Assembly (NCBI RefSeq): GCF_007828835.1
Contig: NZ_VIVL01000008.1
Coordinates: 245,721 to 309,720 of the forward strand
DNA length: 64,000 nucleotides
Reading direction: 5' to 3'
Origin: Variovorax beijingensis
Lineage (GTDB): Bacteria > Pseudomonadota > Gammaproteobacteria > Burkholderiales > Burkholderiaceae_C
Part shown: positions 8,642 to 17,391 of the stretch, in pieces
How positions within the stretch are numbered: position 1 is the stretch's first letter
How the letters are laid out: every line of letters begins with the position of its first letter
Notes under the pieces: model-generated
The model's input: only the letters and a program-made list of their open reading frames with translations
Told to the model about the DNA's origin: nothing
Database searches by the model: none
Position numbers and translations under genes: made by a program

Positions 8642-10099
8642 CTATCTGGCGAGCTCGCTCACCAGCCGGTACAGGAACTCGCGGCCGTCGTAGAGCCGCT
8701 GGATCTCGATGCGCTCGTCCAGCCCGTGGGCGCGCGCATCCGCCGGGTCGAGGAACATGCCCGTCACGCCGTACATCGGGATGCCGGCGTTGCGCATGAA
8801 TCGGCTGTCGGTGGCGCCGGTGCTCATCGCGGGAACCACCGGCACGCCCGGCCACATGGCCTGCGTCACCGATTCCACGGTCTTCACCAGGTCGCCGTTC
8901 AGCGGCGAGGCCGGGCTGCGCAAGGGCTTGCCGAGGTTGCGCACCACGATCTTGTCGTTGCCGACGGCCTGGGTCAGCAGGCGCTCGACTTCGTCCGGGT
9001 CGTCGTGCGGCAGGATGCGGCAGTTGACCGTGGCCTTGGCCGACTGCGGCAGCGCGTTCTCTGCGTGGCCCGCCTGCACCATGGTCGCCACGCAGGTGGT
9101 GCGCAGCTGCGCGTTGTAGGCCGGGTTGGCCGAGAGCCGCTCGATCACCGCGGGCTCGGGGTTGCCGCCGCCGACGGCGCGCATGTCGTCGGCCAGCTGC
9201 CCTGTGGCAAACGGCGCGCTGCGTGCGAAATAGGTCTTGGTGACCTCGCCCAGCTTGACCGGGAACGCATAGCTGCCCAGTCGCTCCAGCCCCGCGGACA
9301 GCGCGTAGATCGGGTTGTTCCTGGTCGGCACCGAGCTGTGGCCGCCGACGTCGCGCGCCTCGAGCATGTAGGTGGTGTACATCTTCTCGGCCACCTGCAT
9401 GCGGTGCAGGTTGGGCTTGCCGCCGCGCAGCTCGCCGCCGCCGCCTTCGTTGATGCCGAATTCCGCCTGCAGCAGTTCGGGCTTGTTGTTGATGAGCCAG
9501 AAGGCGCCGTTGCTGAGCGCGTCGCCGCGCTCTTCGTCGGCCGTCAGCGCCAGGATGATGTCGCGGCTGGGCTTGAAGCCTTCCTGCTTGAGCTGTCCCA
9601 GCACCGACACCAGCGCCGAGGCCATGGCCTTGTCGTCGATGGACCCGCGCGCCGTGAAGTAGCCGCCGGTTTCCTGCAGCTTGAACGGATCGGTCTTCCA
9701 GTCCTCGCGCCGGGCCTCGACCACGTCGATGTGGGCCAGCAGCAGCAGCGGCTTCTTGCTGCCGTTGCCCTTGAAGCGCAGCACCAGGTTGCCCTTCTTG
9801 GGGAAGGGCTCGAAGATCTGGATGTCGCCAGGCGCAAAGCCTGATTCGACCAGGCGCTTTTCCATCGCGCGCGCCGCGAGCGTGTTGTCGCCCACCGAAT
9901 GGCTGGTGTTGATCTCGATCAGCTCTTTGTAGATGTCGTGGAAGCGCTGCTGCTGCGGTGTCAGCGACGGCGTCGTCTGCGCCGAGGCGCCGGCCAAGCC
10001 GCCCATGGCCAGGGAAAGCGCGAGCACTGTTTTCGCCACACCGGGTGGACCAAAGAAACCAAGGGAAAGTGGCGAACGGCGGCGGATCGGCAAGCGCAT
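8642..10099 (-). CDS. M20/M25/M40-family metallopeptidase, exported
   Basis: A 485-residue zinc exopeptidase with a long N-terminal signal region ending near ASAQTTP, so periplasmic. Metal and catalytic blocks are visible: LLLAHIDVVEA (His and Asp), GSIDDKAMAS (bridging Asp), LTADEERGD (general base Glu pair) and a later GGHSSVPTRNNPIYAL, the dimerisation-domain His motif. The C-terminal metal-binding His falls in MFLDPADARAHGLDERIE. It probably removes residues from peptides or dipeptides. The start MRLPIRRRS at 10099 was chosen because it begins the signal peptide. It is divergent from earP and convergent with ggt, another peptide-processing enzyme. Confidence 0.9.
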   Translation of the reverse strand: MRLPIRRRSPLSLGFFGPPGVAKTVLALSLAMGGLAGASAQTTPSLTPQQQRFHDIYKELIEINTSHSVGDNTLAARAMEKRLVESGFAPGDIQIFEPFPKKGNLVLRFKGNGSKKPLLLLAHIDVVEARREDWKTDPFKLQETGGYFTARGSIDDKAMASALVSVLGQLKQEGFKPSRDIILALTADEERGDALSNGAFWLINNKPELLQAEFGINEGGGGELRGGKPNLHRMQVAEKMYTTYMLEARDVGGHSSVPTRNNPIYALSAGLERLGSYAFPVKLGEVTKTYFARSAPFATGQLADDMRAVGGGNPEPAVIERLSANPAYNAQLRTTCVATMVQAGHAENALPQSAKATVNCRILPHDDPDEVERLLTQAVGNDKIVVRNLGKPLRSPASPLNGDLVKTVESVTQAMWPGVPVVPAMSTGATDSRFMRNAGIPMYGVTGMFLDPADARAHGLDERIEIQRLYDGREFLYRLVSELAR

Positions 10100-10187
10100 G
10101 GTTTCTCTCTCCGGATGTTGGGTGCCGGCCAGCATACCAAGCAAGCGGCGGGTCTCGCCGAGGCCGAAGACGGGCAAACTAGCGACC

Positions 10188-11285
10188 ATGCAATGGGACA
10201 TTTTCTGCAGGGTCATCGACAACCACGGCGACCTCGGCGTGTGCTGGCGGCTGTCGAGCCAGCTGGCTGCCCTCGGCGAGCGCGTGCGCCTGTGGATCGA
10301 CGACGCCACCGCGCTGCACTGGATGGCGCCCGCCGGCTGCGAGGGCGTGAGCGTGATCGACTGGCTCGAGCCCGCCGCCGTCCGGCAAGCCGTGGCCGCC
10401 CCGCCGCCCGACGTGCTGATCGAGGCCTTCGGCTGCGAACCGGCGCCCGAACTGATTGCGCGTTTTGCCGAGCCGCAGGCCCCGGGCGAGCCGGGCCGGG
10501 CGTGGATCAATCTCGAATACCTGTCGGCCGAGCCATACGTCGAACGCCTGCACGGCCTGCCCTCGCCCGTGTTCAAGGGGCCCGGCATGGGGTTGACGAA
10601 GCGCTTTTTCTATCCGGGCTTCACGCCCGCCACGGGAGGCCTGCTGCGGGAGCCCGGCCTGCTGGAGCGAAGAGCACGCTTCGACCGCGCGCAGTGGCTG
10701 GCGGCGCAGCAGATTCCCTGGCGCGATGGCGAACGCCTGGTGTCGCTGTTCTGCTACGAGCCGCCGGCGCTGGCCGCCCTGCTCGAGCAGCTGGCGGCAG
10801 GTTCGCAGCCCACGCGGCTCCTGGTCACCTCGGGCCGCGCCGCGCATGCGGTCCGGGCGTTCTTTGCCGGCAGGAAACAGCCGGATCACGGGCTCTCGGG
10901 ACTCGGCGCGCTATCAATTTCATACCTGCCCTATCTCGCGCAGGCCGATTTCGATCACCTCCTGTGGGCCTGCGACCTGAATTTCGTGCGCGGCGAAGAC
11001 TCGCTCGTGCGGGGCCTGTGGGCCGGCGCGCCGCTGGTCTGGCAGATCTACCCGCAGGACGACGACGCCCATCACGTCAAGCTCGGCGCCTGGCTCGACT
11101 GGCTGGGCGCCCCGCCGTCGCTGCGGCAGTTCCACCGCGCCTGGAACGGGTTCGACAGCAGCCCCCTGCCCCCTCTTGAAACACAGGGCCCATGGCACGA
11201 AACCGTGCGGGCCGCCCGCGAAAGGCTGGGCGCCCAGGAGGACTTGGTCACGCAATTGCGGCATCTGGTCGCCGGAAAAAGCTAA
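10188..11285 (+). CDS. earP: EF-P arginine rhamnosyltransferase
   Basis: Transfers rhamnose from dTDP-rhamnose to an arginine of elongation factor P, activating it for rescue of polyproline stalls. The 365 residues begin MQWDIFCRVIDNHGDLGVCW. The invariant DN-G-D-G motif places acidic residues at Asp11 and Asp15, the expected catalytic pair. A later FVRGEDSLVRG block is the nucleotide-sugar site of this GT-B-like family. The gene lies directly upstream of efp, the conserved partner arrangement, and that EF-P has arginine at position 32. Confidence 0.95.
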   Translation: MQWDIFCRVIDNHGDLGVCWRLSSQLAALGERVRLWIDDATALHWMAPAGCEGVSVIDWLEPAAVRQAVAAPPPDVLIEAFGCEPAPELIARFAEPQAPGEPGRAWINLEYLSAEPYVERLHGLPSPVFKGPGMGLTKRFFYPGFTPATGGLLREPGLLERRARFDRAQWLAAQQIPWRDGERLVSLFCYEPPALAALLEQLAAGSQPTRLLVTSGRAAHAVRAFFAGRKQPDHGLSGLGALSISYLPYLAQADFDHLLWACDLNFVRGEDSLVRGLWAGAPLVWQIYPQDDDAHHVKLGAWLDWLGAPPSLRQFHRAWNGFDSSPLPPLETQGPWHETVRAARERLGAQEDLVTQLRHLVAGKS

Positions 11286-11441
11286 AATAGCGGGCTTTGC
11301 GGATTTCGGCCCGGATTTACACAGATCCGAGATGCTCTCCGCCAAACCTGCCGCGGGACATGTACCGTGGGGCCAATGATGCCGGCAAGAATGCCGCCGA
11401 CGGCTCCGCGCACCGAGCGGCCAACATCCAGAGAACCTGAT

Positions 11442-11996
11442 ATGAAAATCGCTCAAGAAATCCGCGCCGGCAACGTCATCATGCACGGCAAGGACCCGAT
11501 GGTCGTCCTCAAGACCGAATACAGCCGCGGCGGCCGCAACTCCGCCACCGTGCGCATGAAGCTCAAGAGCCTGATCGCCAACTTCAACACCGAAGTGGTC
11601 TTCAAGGCCGACGACAAGATCGACCAGATCGTGCTCGACAAGAAGGAGTGCACCTACTCCTACTTCGCCGACCCGATGTACGTCTGCATGGACACCGAGT
11701 ACAACCAGTACGAAGTCGAAGCCGAGAACATGGGCGACGCCCTCAACTACCTCGAAGACGGCATGCCGGTCGAAGTGGTGTTCTACGACGGCAAGGCCAT
11801 CTCGGTCGAACTGCCGACCAGCGTCGAGCGCGAAATCACCTGGACCGAGCCGGCCGTCAAGGGCGACACCTCGGGCAAGGTGCTCAAGCCCGCCAAGATC
11901 GCCACCGGCTTCGAAGTGCCGGTGCCGCTGTTCGTCTCGCAAGGCGACAAGATCGAAATCGACACGCGCACCGGCGAATACCGCAAGCGCGTCTAA
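11442..11996 (+). CDS. efp: Elongation factor P, EarP-type
   Basis: Translation factor that enters the ribosomal E site and speeds peptide-bond formation at proline runs. Length 184, normal. The modified loop reads SRGGRN with Arg32 at the tip, not the lysine of the EpmA system, matching the upstream earP. Domain III ends in the conserved DTRTGEYRKRV. The ATG at 11442 gives the standard MKIAQEIRAG start. A 156-base gap separates it from earP and could carry its own promoter, since EF-P is needed in large amounts. A clear intrinsic terminator follows. Confidence 0.97.
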   Translation: MKIAQEIRAGNVIMHGKDPMVVLKTEYSRGGRNSATVRMKLKSLIANFNTEVVFKADDKIDQIVLDKKECTYSYFADPMYVCMDTEYNQYEVEAENMGDALNYLEDGMPVEVVFYDGKAISVELPTSVEREITWTEPAVKGDTSGKVLKPAKIATGFEVPVPLFVSQGDKIEIDTRTGEYRKRV

Positions 11997-12033
11997 GTTC
12001 TGCACCTGCTGGCTGGCCAGCAGCCAGACGACG

Positions 12034-12057
12034 AAGGCTCCGCAAGGAGCCTTTTTC
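12034..12057 (+). terminator. Intrinsic terminator of efp
   Basis: An eight-base perfect stem (12034-12041 pairing with 12046-12053), a GCAA tetraloop and a T run continuing to about 12056. It lies 38 bases after the efp stop codon and separates efp from the enoyl-CoA hydratase gene. Confidence 0.88.
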
Positions 12058-12082
12058 CGTTGATGGGCTTACCCTTCTGCCC

Positions 12083-12862
12083 ATGAACACGTCCGCCAGC
12101 GTCCGCACCGAGATCGATGGGCCGGTCAGCACCATCGTCATGAATCGCCCGAAGCAGCGCAACGCTGTCGACCGGCCCATGGCCGAGGCGCTGCGCGCCG
12201 CCTTCGAGCGCTTCGAGGCCGACGAGAGCCAGCGCGTCGCGGTGCTCTGGGGCGAGCACGGCACCTTCTGCGCCGGCGCCGACCTGGGCGCGGTCGGCGA
12301 CCCCGCGCGCCGCAATGAACTCGACCCCGAGGGCGGCGGCACGGGTCCGATGGGCCCAACGCGCATGGCGCTTGCGAAACCCCTGGTCGCCGCCATCAGC
12401 GGCCATGCGGTGGCCGGCGGCCTGGAGCTCGCGCTGCTGGCCGACCTGCGCGTGGCCGAGGAAGACGCCGTGCTCGGCGTGTTCTGCCGGCGCTGGGGCG
12501 TGCCGCTGATCGACGGCGGCACGGTGCGGCTGCCGCGCATCGTCGGCATGGGCCGCGCACTCGATCTGATCCTGACCGGCCGGCCCGTGAGCGCCCGGGA
12601 GGCGCAGGCGATAGGCCTGGTCAACCGCGTGGTGCCGCCAGGCCGCGCACGCCCCGAGGCCGAAGCGCTCGCGCGCGAGATCGCGTCGTTCCCGCAGCAA
12701 TGCATGCTCGCGGACCGCGATTCCGCCTACGCCCAATGGAACCTGCCGCTGGCCGGTGCGCTGCGGCAGGAAGGCCGGCTTGGCGTGCCGATCGTCGCGG
12801 CCGAGGGCGCGGCCGGTGCCGAGCGCTTCGTTCGCGGCGAGGGGCGCCACGGCACCTTCTGA
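12083..12862 (+). CDS. Enoyl-CoA hydratase/isomerase family protein
   Basis: A 259-residue crotonase-superfamily enzyme, cytoplasmic, acting on an acyl-CoA. The oxyanion-hole segments are visible as GTFCAGADLGAV (about 55-66) and ISGHAVAGGLELALLADLRVA (about 105-125). A catalytic-region Glu is present in the RRWGVPLIDGG stretch. The C terminus is shorter and less helical than in FadB-type hydratases. It is preceded by the efp terminator and has no obvious metabolic partner next to it, so the pathway cannot be stated. Confidence 0.87.
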   Translation: MNTSASVRTEIDGPVSTIVMNRPKQRNAVDRPMAEALRAAFERFEADESQRVAVLWGEHGTFCAGADLGAVGDPARRNELDPEGGGTGPMGPTRMALAKPLVAAISGHAVAGGLELALLADLRVAEEDAVLGVFCRRWGVPLIDGGTVRLPRIVGMGRALDLILTGRPVSAREAQAIGLVNRVVPPGRARPEAEALAREIASFPQQCMLADRDSAYAQWNLPLAGALRQEGRLGVPIVAAEGAAGAERFVRGEGRHGTF

Positions 12863-12924
12863 GCCGCGGAACACCGCATCCCCGACGCTGCACAATGCTG
12901 CAAGTCTTCCTGTCCGATTTCTCC

Positions 12925-13788
12925 ATGAACAACACGCACGACCTTCACGACAAGCGCCTCGCGGACGCCTGGGCCACCCTCAAGTCCCACTCCGAGAAAG
13001 GCCTTCCGCTCGACCCCGATCCTTCGCGCCTCGCCTTTGCCGATCCGGAGTTCCTGCTGCGCCGCGAAACCCGTGGCATCCGCATGCAGCTCGAGCTGAT
13101 GAAGCCCGACCTGGAGCAGCGCGCCCACGGCATCGAAAACACCGTGGTGGTTTTCGGCAGCGCCCGCTTCCGCAGCGAGGAAGAAGCCGCCGCGCTGGTC
13201 GCGCAGGCCGAAGCCGGCGGCGACGCGGTGGCGGCCGAGCGCTGGCGCCGCCTGGCACGCAGTTCGCACTACTACGAGAAGGCACGCGCCTTCGGCAAGC
13301 TGGTGGCGGAGTACAGCAATGGCAAGGAACCCGAGGACAAGCTCTTTGTCTGCACCGGCGGCGGCCCCGGCATCATGCAGGCGGCCAACCGCGGCGCGCA
13401 CGAAGGCGGCGGCCTCTCGGTCGGCCTGGCCATCGCGCTGCCGATGGAAGAAGAAGCCAATCCCTACGTCACGCCGGCGCTGAGCTTCAAGTTCCACTAC
13501 TTCGCGATCCGCAAGATGCACTTCATGATGCGTGCCAAGGCGCTGGTGGCGTTCCCGGGCGGCTTCGGCACGCTGGACGAACTGTTCGAGGTGATCACGC
13601 TGGTGCAGACCCGCAAGTCGAAGCCGGTGCCGATCGTGCTGTTCGGCTCGGCCTACTGGAAGAAGCTCGTCGACTTCGACTTCCTGGTCGAGGAAGGCGT
13701 GATCTCGCCGGCCGACGTGAAGCTCTTCGAATACGTCGACGCTCCCGAAGACGCCTGGTCCGCCATCAAGCGCTTCTACAAGCTGTAG
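12925..13788 (+). CDS. LOG/TIGR00730-family protein, probable nucleotide 5'-monophosphate nucleosidase
   Basis: Member of the lysine-decarboxylase-like LOG fold. Characterised members split the N-glycosidic bond of AMP or cytokinin ribotides. The key blocks are FVCTGGGPGIMQAANRGA (about 141-158), then FPGGFGTLDELFE (about 209-221), the PGGxGTxxE signature with the catalytic Glu. An N-terminal extension of about 70 residues places it with the longer bacterial PpnN-like or TIGR00730 long forms. The ATG at 12925 (MNNTHD) is chosen; an ATG at 12895 would add ten hydrophobic residues. It is convergent with the MFS gene. Confidence 0.85.
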   Translation: MNNTHDLHDKRLADAWATLKSHSEKGLPLDPDPSRLAFADPEFLLRRETRGIRMQLELMKPDLEQRAHGIENTVVVFGSARFRSEEEAAALVAQAEAGGDAVAAERWRRLARSSHYYEKARAFGKLVAEYSNGKEPEDKLFVCTGGGPGIMQAANRGAHEGGGLSVGLAIALPMEEEANPYVTPALSFKFHYFAIRKMHFMMRAKALVAFPGGFGTLDELFEVITLVQTRKSKPVPIVLFGSAYWKKLVDFDFLVEEGVISPADVKLFEYVDAPEDAWSAIKRFYKL

Positions 13789-13812
13789 CCCGGTTCCGGG
13801 CTCCGGCGGCAT

Positions 13813-13832
13813 CGCCCTGCCTTCGCGGGGCG
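13813..13832. terminator. Hairpin between convergent genes
   Basis: An eight-base stem with one G-T pair (13813-13820 with 13825-13832) and a CTTC loop lies between the stops of the LOG-family gene and the MFS gene. No T run follows on either side, so termination is only probable. Confidence 0.4.
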
Positions 13833-13833
13833 G

Positions 13834-14997
13834 CTAGACCTTCAGGCCCCAGGTCGCCCGCGCCCCCAGCGCAACCACGCCGCCCACCACCCAGAAGACG
13901 CCCGCGATGCCGATCAGCGCGCCGATCGAGCCGAACAGCATCGGCATGGCCACGCTCGACGCGTTGATGGTCATGAGCCGCAGACCCAGCGCCTCGCCGT
14001 GCCGCGCATGCGGCGTGATCTGGTGCAGCATGCTCATCACCATCGGCTGCACCGCGCCGAGCGAGAGGCCGAGGATCACGGAACACAGGCCCATGGTCCA
14101 GGCCGAGCCGAGCAGCGGATAGACCGCGAACACCAGCGCCGTGACGAAGGTGGAGCTCAGGATCACGCTGCGCTCCGAAGCGCGCGAGGCCACCAGCGGC
14201 AGCACCACCCGGATGGCCGCCGCCGCAATGGCGAAGGCGCCGAGGATGGAGCCGATCACCGAAGCGCTGATGCCGCGGTCATGCCCCAGCACCGGCAGCA
14301 CGAAGGCATGCACATCCCAGCTCGACGACTGCAGCCAGTTCACGAACAGCAGGCGGCGGAACATCGGCTCGCGCAGCAGGTCCCAGGCCCGCGTGGGCGC
14401 GGCGCCGGCGGCGGGTGCGGCAGGCGGCGGCTCGTGCGCGCCGCGCGCAAGCAGCCAGCAGACGATGGGAAAAGCCGCCATCACCGCGAAGCAGACCCGG
14501 AACGCCAGCATGTCCGCGGGTGCGCGTCCCGCATGGTCGATGAGCATGCCGGCGACGAACGGGCCGACGAAATTGGCGACCGCGGGCGCTATCGCCAGCC
14601 AGCTGAACACGCGCTTGAGCTGGGTGGCGTTGGTCGCGGAGCGGCCCACGTGGCGCTGCAGCGCGATGACGGTCGCACCCGTGGCGCCACCGGTCAGCAG
14701 CGCGGCGATGCACATCATTGTGAAGGTCGGAAAAACGAGCACGAGTCCCGCGCCGGCCGAGGCCGCAATGACCGAGAGCCACAGCGGCCGCTTGAACCCA
14801 TGCCGGTCGGCAAAGCGCCCGGCCGGCAGCGCCAGGAACACCTGCGTGAGCGCGAACAGCGCAATCAGCACGCCGACGGCCGCCGCGCTGTAGCCCAGTT
14901 GCAGCGCCAGCAGCGGGGTTGCGAGCCGCATGCCGGCCATGGTGGCGTGCAGGCAGACCTGGGCGCCGATCACGCGCAGCAGTTCGGAGCCTTTCAC
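13834..14997 (-). CDS. MFS transporter
   Basis: A 387-residue major facilitator with about twelve hydrophobic segments in the inner membrane. The loop between helices 2 and 3 reads GRFADRHGFKRP, the MFS motif A. The start is a GTG at 14997 (GTGAAAGGC), which overlaps the TGA of rmuC by four bases (GTGA); the rare start and the overlap indicate translational coupling. An internal ATG would remove the first transmembrane helix. Substrate is unknown. It is the last gene of the pncB-to-MFS run. Confidence 0.85.
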   Translation of the reverse strand: MKGSELLRVIGAQVCLHATMAGMRLATPLLALQLGYSAAAVGVLIALFALTQVFLALPAGRFADRHGFKRPLWLSVIAASAGAGLVLVFPTFTMMCIAALLTGGATGATVIALQRHVGRSATNATQLKRVFSWLAIAPAVANFVGPFVAGMLIDHAGRAPADMLAFRVCFAVMAAFPIVCWLLARGAHEPPPAAPAAGAAPTRAWDLLREPMFRRLLFVNWLQSSSWDVHAFVLPVLGHDRGISASVIGSILGAFAIAAAAIRVVLPLVASRASERSVILSSTFVTALVFAVYPLLGSAWTMGLCSVILGLSLGAVQPMVMSMLHQITPHARHGEALGLRLMTINASSVAMPMLFGSIGALIGIAGVFWVVGGVVALGARATWGLKV

Positions 14998-16361
14998 GGG
15001 GTGTCGTCGCCCTCGCTGTCGGCGGTGGGAGGCAGCAGCACCTGCGACTGCGCTTCTGGCAGCGCCTCGACCTTGCGCAACGCCAGGCGCATCTGCTTGG
15101 CGCGCGTGTCGGCCTTGTCGAGCGTGTCGGAGGCCTTGGCCACCTGCTCCTTGATGCGCGAGACCCATTCGCCGTAGCGCTCGAACTCGGTCTTGACCGC
15201 CCCCAGCACCTTCCAGACCTCGGAGGCCTGCTGCTCCAGCGCCAGCGTGCGAAAGCCCATGTGCAGGCTGTTGAGCATGGCAAGCAAGGTGGTCGGGCCG
15301 GCCAGCGTCACCCGGTGCTGGCGCTGGATGGCGTCCATCAGGCCCGGCCGGCGCAGCACCTCGGCATAGAGGCTCTCGACCGGCAGGAAAAGAATGGCGA
15401 AGTCGGTGGTGTGCGGCGCCGCCAGGTAGTTCTCGGCGATCGAACGGGCCTCGACGCGGATGCGCGCCTCGAGCGCCTTGGCCGCCAGTTCGGCGCCGGG
15501 TGCATCGGCGCGCTCATGCGCATCGATCAGGCGCTCGTAGTCGTCGCGCGGAAACTTGGCGTCGATCGGCAGCCACACCGGGGCGCCGTCGTCGCCGCGG
15601 CCCGGGAAGCGGATCGCGAAGTCCACACGCTGGCCGCTGCGCGGCTTGGTCTCGACCTGCTTGGCGTATTGCTCGGACGTGAGCACCTGCTCGAGCAGCG
15701 CCTCGAGCTGCACCTCGCCGAACACGCCGCGCGTCTTCACGTTGGTCAGCACGCGCTGCAGGCTGCCGACGCCGACGGCCAGCGTCTGCATCTCGCCCAG
15801 GCCCTTGTGCACCTGCTCGAGCCGGTCGGCCACCTGCTTGAAGCTCTCGCCAAGGCGCGCTTCGAGCGTGCTCTGCAGCTTCTCGTCGACGGTCTTGCGC
15901 ATCTCGTCGAGCTTGGCGGTGTTGCTCTGCTGCAGCTGCGCGAGCTGCGCTTCCATGGTCGCTCGCACTTCCGACAGGCGGCGCGCATTGGATTCGCTCA
16001 GGCCCTGCAGCTGGGTGTTGAGCGTATCGGCCAGGGTCTTCTGCAGCGAGGCGAGCTGCAGCGAGAAGGCGTCGAGCTGGGCGTTCTGGGTACGGGTGGC
16101 TTCGGCGCCCTGCTGCACCAGCGCCTGCTGGAAGGTGGCGAAGGCCTGCGCGGTTTCCTGCCGCGCGCCGCGCGAGCTCTCGCCGATTTCGTGGCGCAGC
16201 TCGCGCTCGGTGCGTTCGTTGGCCGCGCCCATGGCGGACAGCACGGCAAGCAGCTCGCTGTGGTCGGGCGCAGGCTGGCGGCGTGCCAGCAGCCACACCA
16301 CGAGCACCAGCTGGACCACCGCAAAGGCGGCCAGCAGAAGAAGAATCAGGGAAGTGTCCAA
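14994..16361 (-). CDS. rmuC: DNA recombination protein RmuC
   Basis: A 455-residue RmuC-family protein, known to limit inversions between repeats. One N-terminal membrane helix (LILLLLAAFAVVQLVLVVWLL) is followed by a long coiled coil of about 180 residues rich in Gln, Glu and Ala. Then comes the PD-(D/E)XK-like nuclease domain (GEVQLEALLEQVL, VDFAIRFPG, LPIDAKFPRDDYERL). No ATG precedes the membrane helix in frame. The TTG at 16361 (TTGGACACTTCC, read as MDTSLILL) gives the usual family N terminus and is proposed as the start. It overlaps the MFS gene. Confidence 0.9.
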   Translation of the reverse strand: MDTSLILLLLAAFAVVQLVLVVWLLARRQPAPDHSELLAVLSAMGAANERTERELRHEIGESSRGARQETAQAFATFQQALVQQGAEATRTQNAQLDAFSLQLASLQKTLADTLNTQLQGLSESNARRLSEVRATMEAQLAQLQQSNTAKLDEMRKTVDEKLQSTLEARLGESFKQVADRLEQVHKGLGEMQTLAVGVGSLQRVLTNVKTRGVFGEVQLEALLEQVLTSEQYAKQVETKPRSGQRVDFAIRFPGRGDDGAPVWLPIDAKFPRDDYERLIDAHERADAPGAELAAKALEARIRVEARSIAENYLAAPHTTDFAILFLPVESLYAEVLRRPGLMDAIQRQHRVTLAGPTTLLAMLNSLHMGFRTLALEQQASEVWKVLGAVKTEFERYGEWVSRIKEQVAKASDTLDKADTRAKQMRLALRKVEALPEAQSQVLLPPTADSEGDDTP

Positions 16362-16393
16362 GGTGGCGATGACGGTCCGTGTTTGTCTGTCGA

Positions 16394-17380
16394 TTAGCTG
16401 GCGGCGGGAGGAACGGGCGTGACGGGCGTCAGCGGCCCCTTGCCGCCGAACCAGGCAATGAGGTTGTCGGCCGCGAGCTCGGCCATCGCGCGGCGGGTGG
16501 GCACGGTGGCGCTTGCGATGTGCGGCGTCAGCACCACGTTGGGCACGGTCAGCAGGTCGGGGTGGACCTTGGGCTCGCCCTCGAACACGTCGAGCCCCGC
16601 CGCGGCGATGCGCTTCTCGCGCAGCGCCACGGCCAGCGCCGCGTCGTCGACGATGCCGCCGCGCGCAATGTTCACCAGCGTGGCGGTCGGCTTCATCAGC
16701 GCGATCTCGGCCGCGCCGATGGTGTGGTGCGAAGCCGGCGAATACGGCACCACCAGCACCACGTGGTCTGCGGTCTTGAGCAGCTCTTCCTTGCTCAGGT
16801 AGCTGGCCTTGCATTCGGCCTCCAGCGCCGCGTCGAGCCGCGAACGGTTGTGGTAGACCACCTTCATGCCGAAGCCGTGCGCCCCGCGCCTGGCGATGCC
16901 CTGCCCGATGCGCCCCATGCCGATGATGCCGAGCGTGGAACCATGGATGTCGGAGCCCGCGAACATGTCGTAGCTCCACTTCTGCCACTTGCCCGCGCGC
17001 AGGAAGTGTTCGCTCTCGGTGATGCGCCGGGCCGTGGCCATCAGCAGCGCAAAGCCGAAGTCGGCCGTGGTTTCGGTGAGCACGTCGGGCGCGTTGGTGC
17101 CGAGCACGCCGTGCGCGGCCATCGCGTCGACGTCGAAGTTGTTGTAGCCGACAGCCATATTGGCGCAGATCTTCAACTCGGGGCAGGCGTCGAGCACAGC
17201 GGCGTCGATGCGCTCGCTGCCCGTGGTGAATGCGCCCTGCTTGCCTTGCAGTTTGGCGATCAGCTGTTCCCTGCTCCAGCTCTGGTCGGCCTGGTTCGAC
17301 TCGACCTCGAAATGCTGCGAGAGGCGCTCGATGGTTTCGGGAAAGATCGCACGTGCGACCAGGATCTTGGGCTTGCTCAT
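16394..17380 (-). CDS. 2-hydroxyacid dehydrogenase (glyoxylate/hydroxypyruvate reductase, GhrB-like)
   Basis: A 328-residue NAD(P)H-dependent D-2-hydroxyacid dehydrogenase reducing glyoxylate or hydroxypyruvate. The Rossmann loop is GIIGMGRIGQGIARR (about 152-166). The catalytic Arg is in LVNIARGGIVDD, the Glu in GLDVFEGEP and the His in LTPHIASAT. The gene starts 11 bases after the antiporter stop, inside the same transcription run, and is followed by rmuC. Whether glyoxylate, hydroxypyruvate or D-glycerate is the main substrate cannot be told from sequence. Confidence 0.9.
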   Translation of the reverse strand: MSKPKILVARAIFPETIERLSQHFEVESNQADQSWSREQLIAKLQGKQGAFTTGSERIDAAVLDACPELKICANMAVGYNNFDVDAMAAHGVLGTNAPDVLTETTADFGFALLMATARRITESEHFLRAGKWQKWSYDMFAGSDIHGSTLGIIGMGRIGQGIARRGAHGFGMKVVYHNRSRLDAALEAECKASYLSKEELLKTADHVVLVVPYSPASHHTIGAAEIALMKPTATLVNIARGGIVDDAALAVALREKRIAAAGLDVFEGEPKVHPDLLTVPNVVLTPHIASATVPTRRAMAELAADNLIAWFGGKGPLTPVTPVPPAAS

Positions 17381-17391
17381 GATGTCTGCTC

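Noticed and set aside
11283..11288. TAAAAT as a -10 box for efp
   Set aside because: It overlaps the earP stop and no -35 hexamer lies at a proper distance; too weak to annotate.
14995..16358. Long plus-strand frames opposite rmuC
   Set aside because: Their translations are Gln/His/Arg-rich and low in family features, a normal antisense shadow of a GC-rich gene.
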